DNA of 60,812 bases, taken from the NCBI GenBank assembly GCA_902782665.1, contig CACZOA010000035.1, positions 1-60,812 on the forward strand, given 5' to 3'. The notes under the pieces were generated by a model. It worked only from the letters and a program-made list of their open reading frames with translations. It was not told the origin of the DNA and made no database searches. Positions 7,668-17,019 of the stretch are shown here, piece after piece. Made by a program: the position numbers and the translations under genes. The stretch comes from an uncultured Bacteroidales bacterium (lineage in GTDB: Bacteria > Bacteroidota > Bacteroidia > Bacteroidales > Paludibacteraceae). Numbering within the stretch: the stretch's first letter is position 1; the number at the start of each line of letters is the position of its first letter.

Positions 7668-8462
7668 TTATTTTAAGATCCATTCTTCCAATTCCCTCTG
7701 CTCTTTCATCAATCTTTTTATATTTCTTTCCTTTTCTCTTTTCTTCTTTCTCATCGCTCTTTCTTTTTCACTTTGCTCATTGAAAAGGTAGTTGAATTTC
7801 AAATTCAATGTATTGCCGGAACCGTTGATGCCATAGATTCCCTCCATGTCGTTTTCCCACTCGAGACCGACTCCGAAATGTGAGGTGAAGTACCATGTCA
7901 CGCCTGCATGACATCCCCAGCTTCTCTCCGTGTATGTCTTGGCAGATACCACATATTCTTCATCCATATCGGGTCTTATGATACCAAAACCACCGAACAT
8001 GCCTGCGTATGTATCCATCCTTTTAAGAAACTGAAAGTGGAAATTGATACGGGTGACGAATCTATGTCTTGTGAAACATGGTTCGGAAACATCATAATCT
8101 GTGATCATATTTCCTAAATCTTTCATGACGACGTGTTCCTTCCAGATATCGGTGTCGAACTTGTAACCGTAATGGTAACCAACGTTATATTGGAATCCGA
8201 AATCTATTCCTCCATTACGGCCAAAATGTTTTGTGTGCAGGATTCCACTGGCAAGCTTCCAATTGCACCCGATGTTCAATCGTAAGATATCATCCGTACA
8301 ATACTCTTTGTCATCATCTGCGTTATAATCGCGGATTGGTATCCCCATTCCGCCTTCAATTCTAAATTTATCCACTTTGTCGATCTCTGTGGCTCTGTGT
8401 TTTCCTGAAAATGCCGGGAATATAGCTAACATTGATAGCATTGCTGACAAAAATAATTTCAT
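7668..8462 (-). CDS. Outer-membrane beta-barrel protein with charged C-terminal tail
   Basis: A 264-residue exported protein. A signal peptide covers about residues 1-20. The body is a series of alternating aromatic/hydrophobic strands (FRIEGGMGIPIRDY, GGIDFGFQYNVGYHYGYKF, RFVTRINFHFQFL, YAGMFGGFGI, WGCHAGVTWYFTSHFGVGLE, NTLNLKFNYLF) that fit a small outer-membrane barrel. The last 40 residues are a highly charged Lys/Glu helix, unusual because such barrels normally end in a strand. The role is unknown. It stands alone between repeat-rich spacers, with no promoter box found. Confidence 0.7.
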   Translation of the reverse strand: MKLFLSAMLSMLAIFPAFSGKHRATEIDKVDKFRIEGGMGIPIRDYNADDDKEYCTDDILRLNIGCNWKLASGILHTKHFGRNGGIDFGFQYNVGYHYGYKFDTDIWKEHVVMKDLGNMITDYDVSEPCFTRHRFVTRINFHFQFLKRMDTYAGMFGGFGIIRPDMDEEYVVSAKTYTERSWGCHAGVTWYFTSHFGVGLEWENDMEGIYGINGSGNTLNLKFNYLFNEQSEKERAMRKKKREKERNIKRLMKEQRELEEWILK

Positions 8463-8542
8463 TGACGTATTATTAAGGTTCCTTTTGTTTAATTCAATAA
8501 CTCAAGTTTCATAAGTGTTTTAAAGTGGATCAGTGGGGGAAT

Positions 8543-8652
8543 GAAGATCGTTAAGAGCGGAATACCTTTGTTTTGTCCAGGCTCCGCGAAGGGTAATCGG
8601 AGCATTTTTTGTAAAGGGGGGGGATAAGGTGTTCCGCCCATTAACAATCTTC
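8543..8652. repeat. 110-bp element with terminal inverted repeats, family A
   Basis: Imperfect inverted repeats of 24-25 bases at 8543-8566 and 8628-8652 (the arm motif is GTTAAGAGCGGAAT / GTTAATGGGCGGAAC) enclose an internal CTCCG...CGGAG hairpin at 8581-8603 and a G run. The arms and the GAGCATTT-TTTGTAAA stretch are shared with 7374-7460. No reading frame is seen inside, so it may be a miniature non-autonomous element. Confidence 0.5.
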
Positions 8653-9040
8653 TTTTTATACCAACTTTAATATCAAATCTACTTATGTCAACTTGATTCA
8701 ACTATAAAACGGACATATTGAATTATTATTGTTTAGATTTTCAGTTTTGTTCATTTTGTAAGAATTTATGTAATATCAAAATGTCAAAAAAAAGAATTAA
8801 ACTATCAAAGTGTGAAATTAAACTACAAGAAACAGCATCTTTTAGTAAGAGAAACGCCTTGTTAAGTCGCATTTTGTAATACGAAAATATGATTTGAGTT
8901 TTGCTATGTTTTAAATTGTAAGCGTTGAAAGTTCCAAACCTTACAATTTGATACTATTAAGTATTGTTTTGTTGCGTATTGTAATCATATAAAACTTATT
9001 TGCGTAAAAATGATATCGTTTTCTGTTATAAAGCAGTATA
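8653..9040. other. AT-rich spacer upstream of gltB
   Basis: No gene was seen. The only clear structure is a perfect inverted repeat, AAATTGTAAG at 8913-8922 and CTTACAATTT at 8940-8949, separated by 17 bases. It lies about 100 bases upstream of the gltB -7 box and could be an operator or part of a small RNA. Confidence 0.4.
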
Positions 9041-9045
9041 GTGAG

Positions 9046-9053
9046 TAATTTTG
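9046..9053 (+). promoter_or_regulatory. Bacteroidetes -7 box for gltB
   Basis: TAATTTTG matches TAnnTTTG, 69 bases before the ATG at 9122. It also argues against the in-frame GTG at 9041, which lies upstream of it. Confidence 0.6.
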
Positions 9054-9121
9054 CATTGGTATTCCAAACGGGATTACCGACTTGGATAATTAGATATAAA
9101 ACGACGAAAAGAAACAAAGTT

Positions 9122-12100
9122 ATGCAAAACAATTTCACTAAAGGACTTTATACTCCAGCGAATGAGCATGATGCTTGTGGTGTCGGTATGGTTGTAAACA
9201 TACATGGAAACAAGAGTCATGAACTTGTTGATTCCGCTCTTAAAGTCTTGGAGAACATGATGCATCGTGGCGCTGAAGGTGCAGACGGAAAGAGTGGTGA
9301 TGGTGCCGGTATTATGGTCCAGATACCTCACGAGTTTATTTTGTTGAAAGGTATCCCAGTCCCAGAGAAGGGTAAGTATGGTACAGGACTTGTTTTCTTG
9401 CCAAAAGATAAGACTGAGCAAGACAAGATTCTAAAGGTGATGATCGAGGTGATCGAGGCTGAAGGTTTGAACCTTATGAAGCTTCGTGATGTGCCTACAA
9501 ATCCTGCATGCCTAGGTAAGGTGGCTCTAGAGAGTGAGCCAGATATCAAGCAGGTGTTCATCACTGGCGTCTCTAACGAGGATGCTCCTAACCTTGAGAG
9601 AAAACTCTACATCATCCGTAAAAAGATAGAGAATCAGGTAAATCATAAGGATTTCTATATTGTATCATTGTCGAGCAAGAATATCATCTACAAGGGTATG
9701 CTTTCATCAATGCAGGTACGCGATTATTTCGACGACCTTCGTGATACATACTTCACTTCTGGTCTTGCTTTGGTACACTCACGTTTCTCTACAAACACAT
9801 TCCCTACATGGTCTCTTGCACAGCCATTCCGTTTGCTATGTCACAACGGTGAGATCAACACAGTAAGAGGAAACAGAAACTGGATGAAAGCTCGTGAGTC
9901 GGTGCTTAACTCAGGTCTTCTTGGTGATATCTCAGGCATCCGTCCAATCGTGCAGCCAAATATGAGTGACTCTGCATCTTTGGATAATGTGTTCGAGTTC
10001 TTCGTGATGAGCGGTCTTTCTTTGCCACACGCAATGGCTTTGCTTGTGCCAGAGAGCTTCAACGACAAGAACCCTATCAGCGACGACCTAAAGGCATTCT
10101 ATGAATACCATTCAATTTTGATGGAACCATGGGATGGTCCTGCAGCCTTGATGTTCTCGGATGGACGTTATGCAGGAGGTATGCTCGACAGAAATGGTCT
10201 TCGTCCATCAAGATATTTGATCACCAACAACGACATGATGGTTGTCGCTTCGGAAGTCGGTGTTCTTGATTTTGATCCAAGCGAGATCAAGCAAAAGGGC
10301 AGACTTCAGCCTGGTAAGATCTTGATGATCGATACAGAAGAGGGTAAGATTTACTACGATGGTGATTTGAAGGCACAACTTGCTGCTGAACACCCATATA
10401 GAGATTGGTTGCACACTAACCGTATTCAGCTTGAGAAGTTGAAGAGCGGACGTAAGGTTACCAATTCCGTCGCAAATTATAAGAGCAAACTTTTGAACTT
10501 CGGATTCGCTAAGGAAGATATCGAAAAGACAATCATTCCTATGGCAGTCAACGGTGCTGAGCCAGTCGCAGCGATGGGTAATGATACTCCACTTGCTGTC
10601 ATCTCAGATCGTCCACAGATTTTCTTCAACTACTTCCGCCAGCAGTTCGCTCAGGTTACAAACCCTGCCATCGACCCAATCCGTGAGGAACTTGTGATGA
10701 GTTTGACTGAGTATATCGGTAAGGTAGGACCTGGTATTTTGAATCCAGATGAGAGCAACTGTAAGATGGTGCGTCTTCCTCATCCAATCCTTTCAAATGC
10801 TGAACTTGATATTCTTTGCAATATCCGTTACAAGGGATTCGTTACTACTAAACTTCCTATGTTGTTTGAAGCTAGCAAGGGAGAGGAAGGACTTAAAGAG
10901 GCTCTAGACGATCTTTGTAAGAGTGCAGAGGAGAGCGTAGATAAGGGTATTAATTATATCATCCTTTCAGATAGAGACGTTGATGAGAAACATGCGGTTA
11001 TCCCATGTTTGCTTGCAGTCTCAGCCGTTCACCACTATTTGATCAGCGTCGGCAAGCGAGTTCAGACGGCTTTGATCGTTGAGTCTGGTGAGATCCGTGA
11101 GGTGATGCATGCGGCATTGCTTCTTGGTTATGGCGCTTCAGCATTGAATCCATATATGACATTCGCTGTTCTTGAAGAACTTGTGAAGAACAAGGAGATT
11201 CAGGAGGATTTCGCTACAGCAGAGCACAATTATATCAAGGCTGTATGCAAGGGTCTTTACAAGATCATGTCTAAGATGGGTATCTCAACTATCCGTTCTT
11301 ACCGTGGTGCTAAGATCTTTGAGAGCATCGGTTTGAGCGAGAGCTTGTTGAGATCTTACTTCGGAACAGAAATTTCTACTATCGGTGGTATCGGTTTGAA
11401 GCAGATCGCAGACGACGCAATCAAACTTCACGATATCGCGATGAAGGCTACAGACGAGGATATGGTTCCAGATTCTGGTTTGTTCGCTTACAGAAAAGAT
11501 GGTATCGCACACGCTTGGAATCCAGAGACAATCTCAACTCTACAGATTGCGACTCGTATGGGTTCTTACAAGAAATATAAAGAGTATACAAATTACGTAG
11601 ATAATAAGGAGAAGCAGATTTTCATCCGTGACTTCTTCAATTTCAAGAAAGCTGCCAAGCCAATCTCTGTCGACGAGGTTGAACCAGTCGAGAGCATTGT
11701 AAAGCATTTTGTCACAGGTGCCATGTCGTTCGGAGCTATCTCTATTGAGGCTCACGAGGCTATCGCTCTTGCGATGAATAAACTTGGAACTCGTTCAAAC
11801 ACAGGTGAAGGTGGTGAGGACAACGCACGTTACCACTCAAGTGTTGACGGAGTGAGCTTGTCATCAAAGACAAAGCAGATCGCTTCTGGTCGTTTCGGTG
11901 TCACAGCTGAGTATCTTGTGAACGCTGAGGAGATTCAGATCAAGGTGGCTCAGGGAGCTAAACCAGGAGAGGGTGGTCAGTTGCCAGGATTCAAGGTCAA
12001 TGAGGTCATTGCCAAGACTCGTAACTCAATTCCTGGAATCTCACTTATTTCTCCTCCACCTCATCACGATATCTACTCAATCGAGGACCTTGCACAGTTG

Positions 12101-13603
12101 ATCTTCGACTTGAAGAATATCAATCCTACTGCTGCTGTTTCAGTCAAGCTTGTTGCTGAGAGCGGTGTAGGTACAATCGCAGCTGGTGTGGCTAAGGCTA
12201 ACGCTGATTTGATTGTCATCTCTGGTGCAGAAGGTGGTACGGGAGCATCTCCAGCCTCTTCAATGAGATTCGCTGGTATCTCTCCAGAAATCGGTCTTGC
12301 AGAGACTCAGCAGACATTGGTTTTGAATGGTCTACGTGGTCGTGTACGTTTGCAGACAGATGGTCAGTTGAAGACTGGTCGTGATGTGATTCTAACTGCA
12401 CTTCTTGGTGCTGACGAGTTCAGCTTCGGAACACTTCCTTTGATTGTATTAGGATGTGTGATGATGAGAAAGTGTAACACAAATACATGTCCTGTAGGAG
12501 TCGCTACTCAGGATCCTAAACTTCGTGAAAGATTCAGAGGTCGTTCAGAGTATCTTGTTAACTACTTCACTTTCTTGGCTCAGGAGGTTCGTGAGTATCT
12601 TGCAGAGATGGGATTCAAGAAGTTTGAGGATATCATCGGACATACCGAGTTGATTGAGATCAAACCAATGGATAACGATAAACACAAAACTTTGGATTTC
12701 TCTCGTCTACTTGCACGAGTTGACAGCAAAGAGTCTTTGTGCTGGGATCACAGAGCATTCACTAAGGTTGAGGGTGTTAAGGATTTCGAGATTCTTGCTC
12801 AGGCTAAGGACGCTATTGAGAAGAAGCAGGAGGTCAACCTCGATTTCGCTATCAAGAATACAGACCGTGCTGTAGGTACAATGCTTTCTGGTGCGATAGC
12901 ACAGAAGTATGGCGAGGCTGGTCTTGCTGATTCTACAATCAATATCAAGTTCAAGGGTTCTGCCGGTCAGTCGTTTGGAGCATTCCTTGCTAAGGGAGTA
13001 AACTTCAAACTTGAGGGTGAGACTAACGACTACTTCGGAAAAGGTCTTTCTGGAGGTCGTATATCGATCCTTCCTCCAGTACGAAGCAGTTTCGAGGCTG
13101 ACAAGAACATCATCGCTGGTAACACAGGTTTGTATGGTGCGACAACAGGTGAGCTTTATGTCAATGGTCGTGTAGGAGAGCGTTTTGCAGTTCGTAACTC
13201 AGGAGCTATCGCAGTAATCGAGGGAGCAGGCGACCACTGCTGTGAGTATATGACAGGCGGTCGTGTGGTTGTCCTTGGTGAGACGGGAAGAAACTTCGCT
13301 GCTGGTATGTCAGGAGGTGTCGCTTACGTATGGGATAAGAACCATAATTTCGACTACTTCTGTAATATGGATATGGTAGAGTTGAGCTTGATTGAGGAGG
13401 CTAGCTACCGTAAGGAACTTCACGAGTTGATTCGCAAACATTGGTTGTACACAGGTTCTAACCTTGCGCGTACAATGCTTGATGACTGGAATCACTACGT
13501 TGAACAGTTCATCCAGGTTGTTCCAATCGAGTACAAGAGAGTACTTCAGGAGGAGCAGTTGAAGAAGCTTCAGAACAAGATAGCTGACATTAAAGCAGAA
13601 TAA
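9122..13603 (+). CDS. gltB: Glutamate synthase, large subunit
   Basis: A 1493-residue cytoplasmic enzyme that, with GltD, turns glutamine and 2-oxoglutarate into two glutamates. The ATG at 9122 is chosen because it follows the -7 box and gives an 18-residue propeptide before the class II amidotransferase nucleophile C19 (HDACGVGMV). The N-terminal amidotransferase domain includes HSRFSTNTFP and HNGEINT. The central domain is followed by the FMN/synthase region with EGGEDNARYHS, ISPPPHHDIYSIEDLAQLI and SGAEGGTGASP. The 3Fe-4S cysteines lie in CVMMRKCNTNTCPVGVAT. The C-terminal right-handed beta helix has GLSGGRI, GNTGLYGAT and MTGGRVVVLG. Codon use is that of a highly expressed gene. gltD follows after about 100 bases. 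Confidence 0.98.
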   Translation: MQNNFTKGLYTPANEHDACGVGMVVNIHGNKSHELVDSALKVLENMMHRGAEGADGKSGDGAGIMVQIPHEFILLKGIPVPEKGKYGTGLVFLPKDKTEQDKILKVMIEVIEAEGLNLMKLRDVPTNPACLGKVALESEPDIKQVFITGVSNEDAPNLERKLYIIRKKIENQVNHKDFYIVSLSSKNIIYKGMLSSMQVRDYFDDLRDTYFTSGLALVHSRFSTNTFPTWSLAQPFRLLCHNGEINTVRGNRNWMKARESVLNSGLLGDISGIRPIVQPNMSDSASLDNVFEFFVMSGLSLPHAMALLVPESFNDKNPISDDLKAFYEYHSILMEPWDGPAALMFSDGRYAGGMLDRNGLRPSRYLITNNDMMVVASEVGVLDFDPSEIKQKGRLQPGKILMIDTEEGKIYYDGDLKAQLAAEHPYRDWLHTNRIQLEKLKSGRKVTNSVANYKSKLLNFGFAKEDIEKTIIPMAVNGAEPVAAMGNDTPLAVISDRPQIFFNYFRQQFAQVTNPAIDPIREELVMSLTEYIGKVGPGILNPDESNCKMVRLPHPILSNAELDILCNIRYKGFVTTKLPMLFEASKGEEGLKEALDDLCKSAEESVDKGINYIILSDRDVDEKHAVIPCLLAVSAVHHYLISVGKRVQTALIVESGEIREVMHAALLLGYGASALNPYMTFAVLEELVKNKEIQEDFATAEHNYIKAVCKGLYKIMSKMGISTIRSYRGAKIFESIGLSESLLRSYFGTEISTIGGIGLKQIADDAIKLHDIAMKATDEDMVPDSGLFAYRKDGIAHAWNPETISTLQIATRMGSYKKYKEYTNYVDNKEKQIFIRDFFNFKKAAKPISVDEVEPVESIVKHFVTGAMSFGAISIEAHEAIALAMNKLGTRSNTGEGGEDNARYHSSVDGVSLSSKTKQIASGRFGVTAEYLVNAEEIQIKVAQGAKPGEGGQLPGFKVNEVIAKTRNSIPGISLISPPPHHDIYSIEDLAQLIFDLKNINPTAAVSVKLVAESGVGTIAAGVAKANADLIVISGAEGGTGASPASSMRFAGISPEIGLAETQQTLVLNGLRGRVRLQTDGQLKTGRDVILTALLGADEFSFGTLPLIVLGCVMMRKCNTNTCPVGVATQDPKLRERFRGRSEYLVNYFTFLAQEVREYLAEMGFKKFEDIIGHTELIEIKPMDNDKHKTLDFSRLLARVDSKESLCWDHRAFTKVEGVKDFEILAQAKDAIEKKQEVNLDFAIKNTDRAVGTMLSGAIAQKYGEAGLADSTINIKFKGSAGQSFGAFLAKGVNFKLEGETNDYFGKGLSGGRISILPPVRSSFEADKNIIAGNTGLYGATTGELYVNGRVGERFAVRNSGAIAVIEGAGDHCCEYMTGGRVVVLGETGRNFAAGMSGGVAYVWDKNHNFDYFCNMDMVELSLIEEASYRKELHELIRKHWLYTGSNLARTMLDDWNHYVEQFIQVVPIEYKRVLQEEQLKKLQNKIADIKAE

Positions 13604-13700
13604 AAAATGCATAATGCTAAATGCTAAGTGCTAAATTATTTATCAATGTAGTAATGTGTGGTTCACAATTATGAATTATGCATTATGAATTAAGAATTGA
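13604..13700. repeat. Short degenerate palindromic repeats between gltB and gltD
   Basis: Contains ATGCATAATGCTAAATGCTAAGTGC and an AATTATGAATTATGCATTATGAATTA-type run, reported here as short motifs: units of GCATTATGAATTA recur at 7647-7672, in 30570-30660, at 31060-31120 and in 33910-34150 (family D). No terminator with a T tract, so transcription into gltD may continue. Confidence 0.55.
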
Positions 13701-13705
13701 ATAAT

Positions 13706-15055
13706 ATGGGAAATCCTAAAGCATTCCTAACAGTGCCTCGTAAGGAGGCCGGATATCGCCCCGTTCAGGATCGTATTCGTGATTTTGGAGAGGTGGAACA
13801 GACATTGAATTCAAAGGACAGACAAGAGCAGGCTTCTCGATGCATGGATTGTGGAGTGCCTTTCTGTCACTGGGCTTGTCCGCTTGGCAACAAACAGCCA
13901 GAATGGCAAGACGCACTATATAAAGGTAAATGGGAAGAGGCTTACAAAATCCTTTCCACTACAAACGACTTTCCTGAGTTTACAGGCCGTATCTGTCCTG
14001 CACTTTGCGAGAAGAGTTGTGTGCTCAACCTTACAATCGGTGAGCCTACAACATGTCGTGAGAATGAGTGCGCAATCATTGAGCGTGCTTTCTTGGAGGG
14101 TTATGTTCCTGTCCATACATACGCTCGCAATGGAAAGAAAGTTGCTGTGATCGGTTCAGGTCCTGCTGGACTTTCTGTAGCTGCACAGTTGAATAAGAAG
14201 GGCTACGAGGTTACAGTCTTTGAGAAGAATGAGGCTGCAGGTGGACTTCTTCGTTATGGCATTCCAAACTTCAAGCTCAACAAGTCTGTTATCGACCGCA
14301 GAATTGAGATCATGGAGAAGGAAGGAATCAAATTCCTATACAATCAGAATATCGACTGCACAAAACTTCCTGCTGGTTTCGATGCTTATGCGATCTGTAC
14401 AGGAACACCGACTGCTCGTGACCTAAAGATTGAGGGACGTGAGTTGAAGGGAATTTACCTTGCTCTTGAGATGCTTTCTCAGCAGAACAGAGTGCTTGCA
14501 GGAATGAAGTTCAAGGATTCAGAACTTGTCAACGCAAAAGGTAAGAAGGTGCTTGTTATCGGTGGTGGTGATACAGGTTCCGACTGTATTGGTACTGCTA
14601 ATCGTCAGGGTGCTGTAAGTGTGACTCAGATTGAGATCATGCCAGAGCCACCTGTAGGTTACAATCCAGCAACTCCTTGGCCTAATTGGCCAAATATCAA
14701 GAAGACAACGTCTTCACATAAAGAAGGATGCGAGAGAAGATGGCTTCTAAACTCAAACAGATTCATCGGAAAAGATGGAAAACTTGTTGGTGTAGAGGTT
14801 GAAGGAGTCATTTGGGAGCCAAATCCAGATGGTGGCCGCCCAATCATGAAACTTGACGGAAAGAAAGAGATTATCGATTGCGATATGGTGCTTCTTGCTA
14901 TGGGATTCATCAAACCAGAGCATCCAAAGTATGCGGATAATGTATTTTTGGTAGGTGATGCAGCATCAGGTGCTAGCCTAGTAGTGCGTGCGATCGCTTC
15001 TGGACGTAAGGTGGCAGAGCAGATTGACGCATATGTTAATGGAGTTAAGAAGTAA
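13706..15055 (+). CDS. gltD: Glutamate synthase, small subunit
   Basis: A 449-residue NAD(P)H- and FAD-binding partner of GltB that feeds electrons to the large subunit. The N-terminal region has the iron-sulphur cysteines RCMDCGVPFCHWACPLGN and a second set in GRICPALCEKSCVLN. The FAD fold is marked by GSGPAGLSVAAQLNKKGYEV and the following EKNEAAGGLLRYGIPNFKL; the NAD(P)H fold by LVIGGGDTGSDCIGTA. The C-terminal FAD motif is VFLVGDAASGASLVVRAI. Start at the ATG at 13706 (MGNPKAFLTVPR), the family N-terminus, rather than the TTG nine bases upstream. It lies directly downstream of gltB. Confidence 0.97.
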   Translation: MGNPKAFLTVPRKEAGYRPVQDRIRDFGEVEQTLNSKDRQEQASRCMDCGVPFCHWACPLGNKQPEWQDALYKGKWEEAYKILSTTNDFPEFTGRICPALCEKSCVLNLTIGEPTTCRENECAIIERAFLEGYVPVHTYARNGKKVAVIGSGPAGLSVAAQLNKKGYEVTVFEKNEAAGGLLRYGIPNFKLNKSVIDRRIEIMEKEGIKFLYNQNIDCTKLPAGFDAYAICTGTPTARDLKIEGRELKGIYLALEMLSQQNRVLAGMKFKDSELVNAKGKKVLVIGGGDTGSDCIGTANRQGAVSVTQIEIMPEPPVGYNPATPWPNWPNIKKTTSSHKEGCERRWLLNSNRFIGKDGKLVGVEVEGVIWEPNPDGGRPIMKLDGKKEIIDCDMVLLAMGFIKPEHPKYADNVFLVGDAASGASLVVRAIASGRKVAEQIDAYVNGVKK

Positions 15056-15078
15056 AAGTTAAGAATAAAAGATGGCAC

Positions 15079-15105
15079 AACTTGGAGGAGACATTCCTCC
15101 AAGTT
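15079..15105. other. Perfect hairpin between gltD and asnB
   Basis: AACTTGGAGGA at 15079-15089 pairs perfectly with 15095-15105 around a five-base loop. No T run follows at once, so it looks less like a classical terminator than an attenuating, processing or stability element between nitrogen-assimilation genes. Confidence 0.6.
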
Positions 15106-15176
15106 GGAAAAGCCGTTTTATTCATTAATTCTTCAATTCTAACTCTTCATTATTAATTCTTAATCCGAACTGAATT

Positions 15177-16847
15177 ATGTGTGGTATAGTTTGTGCGTTC
15201 GATCTAAAGAAGTCGGCGCAGGAGTTGCGTCCTCAACTCCTTGAAATGTCAAAGAGAATTCGTCATCGTGGACCAGATTGGTCTGGAATTTATTGTGGCG
15301 ACAAGGCAATACTTGCTCACGAGAGACTTGCTATTGTTGATCCACAGAGTGGCCAGCAGCCATTGTATAGCAAAGACGGCAAACTTGTGCTTGCTGTAAA
15401 CGGAGAGATCTACAATCATCAAAGCATCCGCGACCGTCAGGCTGGCTCATACGAGTTTCTTACTAAGAGTGATTGTGAGGTCATCCTTTCGCTTTACCGT
15501 GAGAAAGGAATCAATTTTATTGAGGATCTAAACGGAATTTTCGCTTTTGCTCTATACGATATTGAGAAAGATGTCTACCTGATTGCCCGTGATCACGAGG
15601 GTATCATTCCTCTATATATGGGTTGGGATAAGAATGGCACATTCTATGTGGCTTCTGAGATGAAGGCCCTTGAAGGTTATTGTGAGACAATCAAGTCATT
15701 CCCTCCAGGACAATATTTCTATTCAAAAGATGGAGAATTGAAGACGTGGTACAAGCGTGACTGGATGGAGTATGATGCTGTCAAAGACAACACATCAAGT
15801 ATAGAAGAACTTCGTAATGCACTTGAGAATGCCGTTAAGCGTCAGTTGATGACAGATGTTCCATACGGAGTGCTTCTTTCTGGAGGTCTTGACTCATCAA
15901 TCGTTTCTGCGGTTGCGAAGAAGTTTGCTTCTCAGCGTGTGGAGAGTGGAGACAAACTTGGTGCATGGTGGCCACAGTTGCACTCATTCGCAGTTGGTTT
16001 GAAGGGTGCACCTGATTTGCTTGCCGCAAAGAAGGTTGCCGACCATATCGGCACTGTGCATCACGAGATCAATTTCACAGTTCAGGAAGGTCTTGATGCC
16101 GTACGCGACGTCATCTATCATATCGAGACATACGATGTGACAACAGTGAGAGCAAGTACTCCGATGTATCTTCTAGCCCGCGTCATCAAGAGCATGGGAA
16201 TTAAGATGGTACTTTCTGGAGAGGGAGCAGACGAGATTTTTGGCGGATATCTATATTTCCACAAAGCTCCAAATGCAGAGGAATTGCATAAGGAGACGGT
16301 GCGAAAACTTTCAAAACTTCATATGTACGATTGCTTGCGTGCAAACAAGAGCCTTTCTGCATGGGGTGTTGAGGGACGTGTTCCATTCTTGGATAAAGAG
16401 TTTATGGATGTCGCAATGCGTTTGAATCCGAAAGATAAGTTGAGCGGTACCGTCGGCAAGATAGAGAAATGGATCCTTCGTAAGGCATTCGAGGACTATT
16501 TGCCAGAAGAGGTCGCTTGGCGACAGAAAGAGCAGTTCTCTGATGGTGTCGGCTACAGCTGGATTGACACATTGAAAGAGTTGACATCACAGAAGGTCAC
16601 AGATGAGCAGATGTCTCATGCGGCTGAGAGATTCCCTATCAACCCACCTATGACTAAGGAGGAATACTACTACAGAACTATCTTCGAGGAGCATTTCCCA
16701 AGTCAGACAGCGGCGCAGACAGTGCCAAGCGAGAAGAGCGTAGCTTGTTCGACTGCAATCGCGCTTGAGTGGGATGAGGCGTTCAAAAACATGAACGATC
16801 CTTCAGGTAGAGCTGTTAAGAGCGTACATAATCAGGCTTATAAGTAA
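15177..16847 (+). CDS. asnB: Asparagine synthetase B, glutamine-hydrolysing
   Basis: A 556-residue cytoplasmic enzyme that makes asparagine from aspartate, ATP and glutamine. C2 of the N-terminal MCGIV is the amidotransferase nucleophile, followed by RHRGPDWSG, HERLAIVDP and NGEIYNH. The synthetase domain has the PP-loop LLSGGLDSSIVSA near residues 234-246, the EGADEIFGGYLYFH segment and the closing RVPFLDKEF and KDKLSG region. The length matches the E. coli AsnB class. It follows gltBD after 121 bases in the same direction, so the three form a nitrogen-assimilation cluster. It ends at a strong hairpin. Confidence 0.97.
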   Translation: MCGIVCAFDLKKSAQELRPQLLEMSKRIRHRGPDWSGIYCGDKAILAHERLAIVDPQSGQQPLYSKDGKLVLAVNGEIYNHQSIRDRQAGSYEFLTKSDCEVILSLYREKGINFIEDLNGIFAFALYDIEKDVYLIARDHEGIIPLYMGWDKNGTFYVASEMKALEGYCETIKSFPPGQYFYSKDGELKTWYKRDWMEYDAVKDNTSSIEELRNALENAVKRQLMTDVPYGVLLSGGLDSSIVSAVAKKFASQRVESGDKLGAWWPQLHSFAVGLKGAPDLLAAKKVADHIGTVHHEINFTVQEGLDAVRDVIYHIETYDVTTVRASTPMYLLARVIKSMGIKMVLSGEGADEIFGGYLYFHKAPNAEELHKETVRKLSKLHMYDCLRANKSLSAWGVEGRVPFLDKEFMDVAMRLNPKDKLSGTVGKIEKWILRKAFEDYLPEEVAWRQKEQFSDGVGYSWIDTLKELTSQKVTDEQMSHAAERFPINPPMTKEEYYYRTIFEEHFPSQTAAQTVPSEKSVACSTAIALEWDEAFKNMNDPSGRAVKSVHNQAYK

Positions 16848-16879
16848 AAAGATAGGCAGCATAATAATTTGTTTCTTGG

Positions 16880-16908
16880 GGGTGATGCAGTGATGCGTCA
16901 CCCTTTTT
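16880..16908 (+). terminator. Terminator after asnB
   Basis: Arms at 16880-16889 and 16894-16903 pair at nine of ten positions (one G-U), with a four-base loop and a run of five T at 16904-16908. Confidence 0.85.
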
Positions 16909-16911
16909 CTT

Positions 16912-16919
16912 TATATTTG
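16912..16919 (+). promoter_or_regulatory. Bacteroidetes -7 box after the asnB terminator
   Basis: TATATTTG fits TAnnTTTG and lies just past the asnB terminator, about 100 bases before the lipoprotein gene at 17020. Confidence 0.45.
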
Positions 16920-17019
16920 CTTTTGAGATTTCTTTGCATGAAGATAGTTTTAAGTAGGTTGGATAATATATGGATAGATCAAAAGAGTCTCGTATGTGGC
17001 ATTTAAAATCAGAATTAAA

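Noticed and set aside
7908-8117. A rightward frame opposite the barrel gene
   Set aside because: No start signal or protein-like pattern; the leftward frame has a signal peptide and strand pattern.
9041-9121. GTG start for gltB at 9041
   Set aside because: It lies upstream of the -7 box at 9046-9053, and would add 27 residues before the conserved start and nucleophile cysteine.
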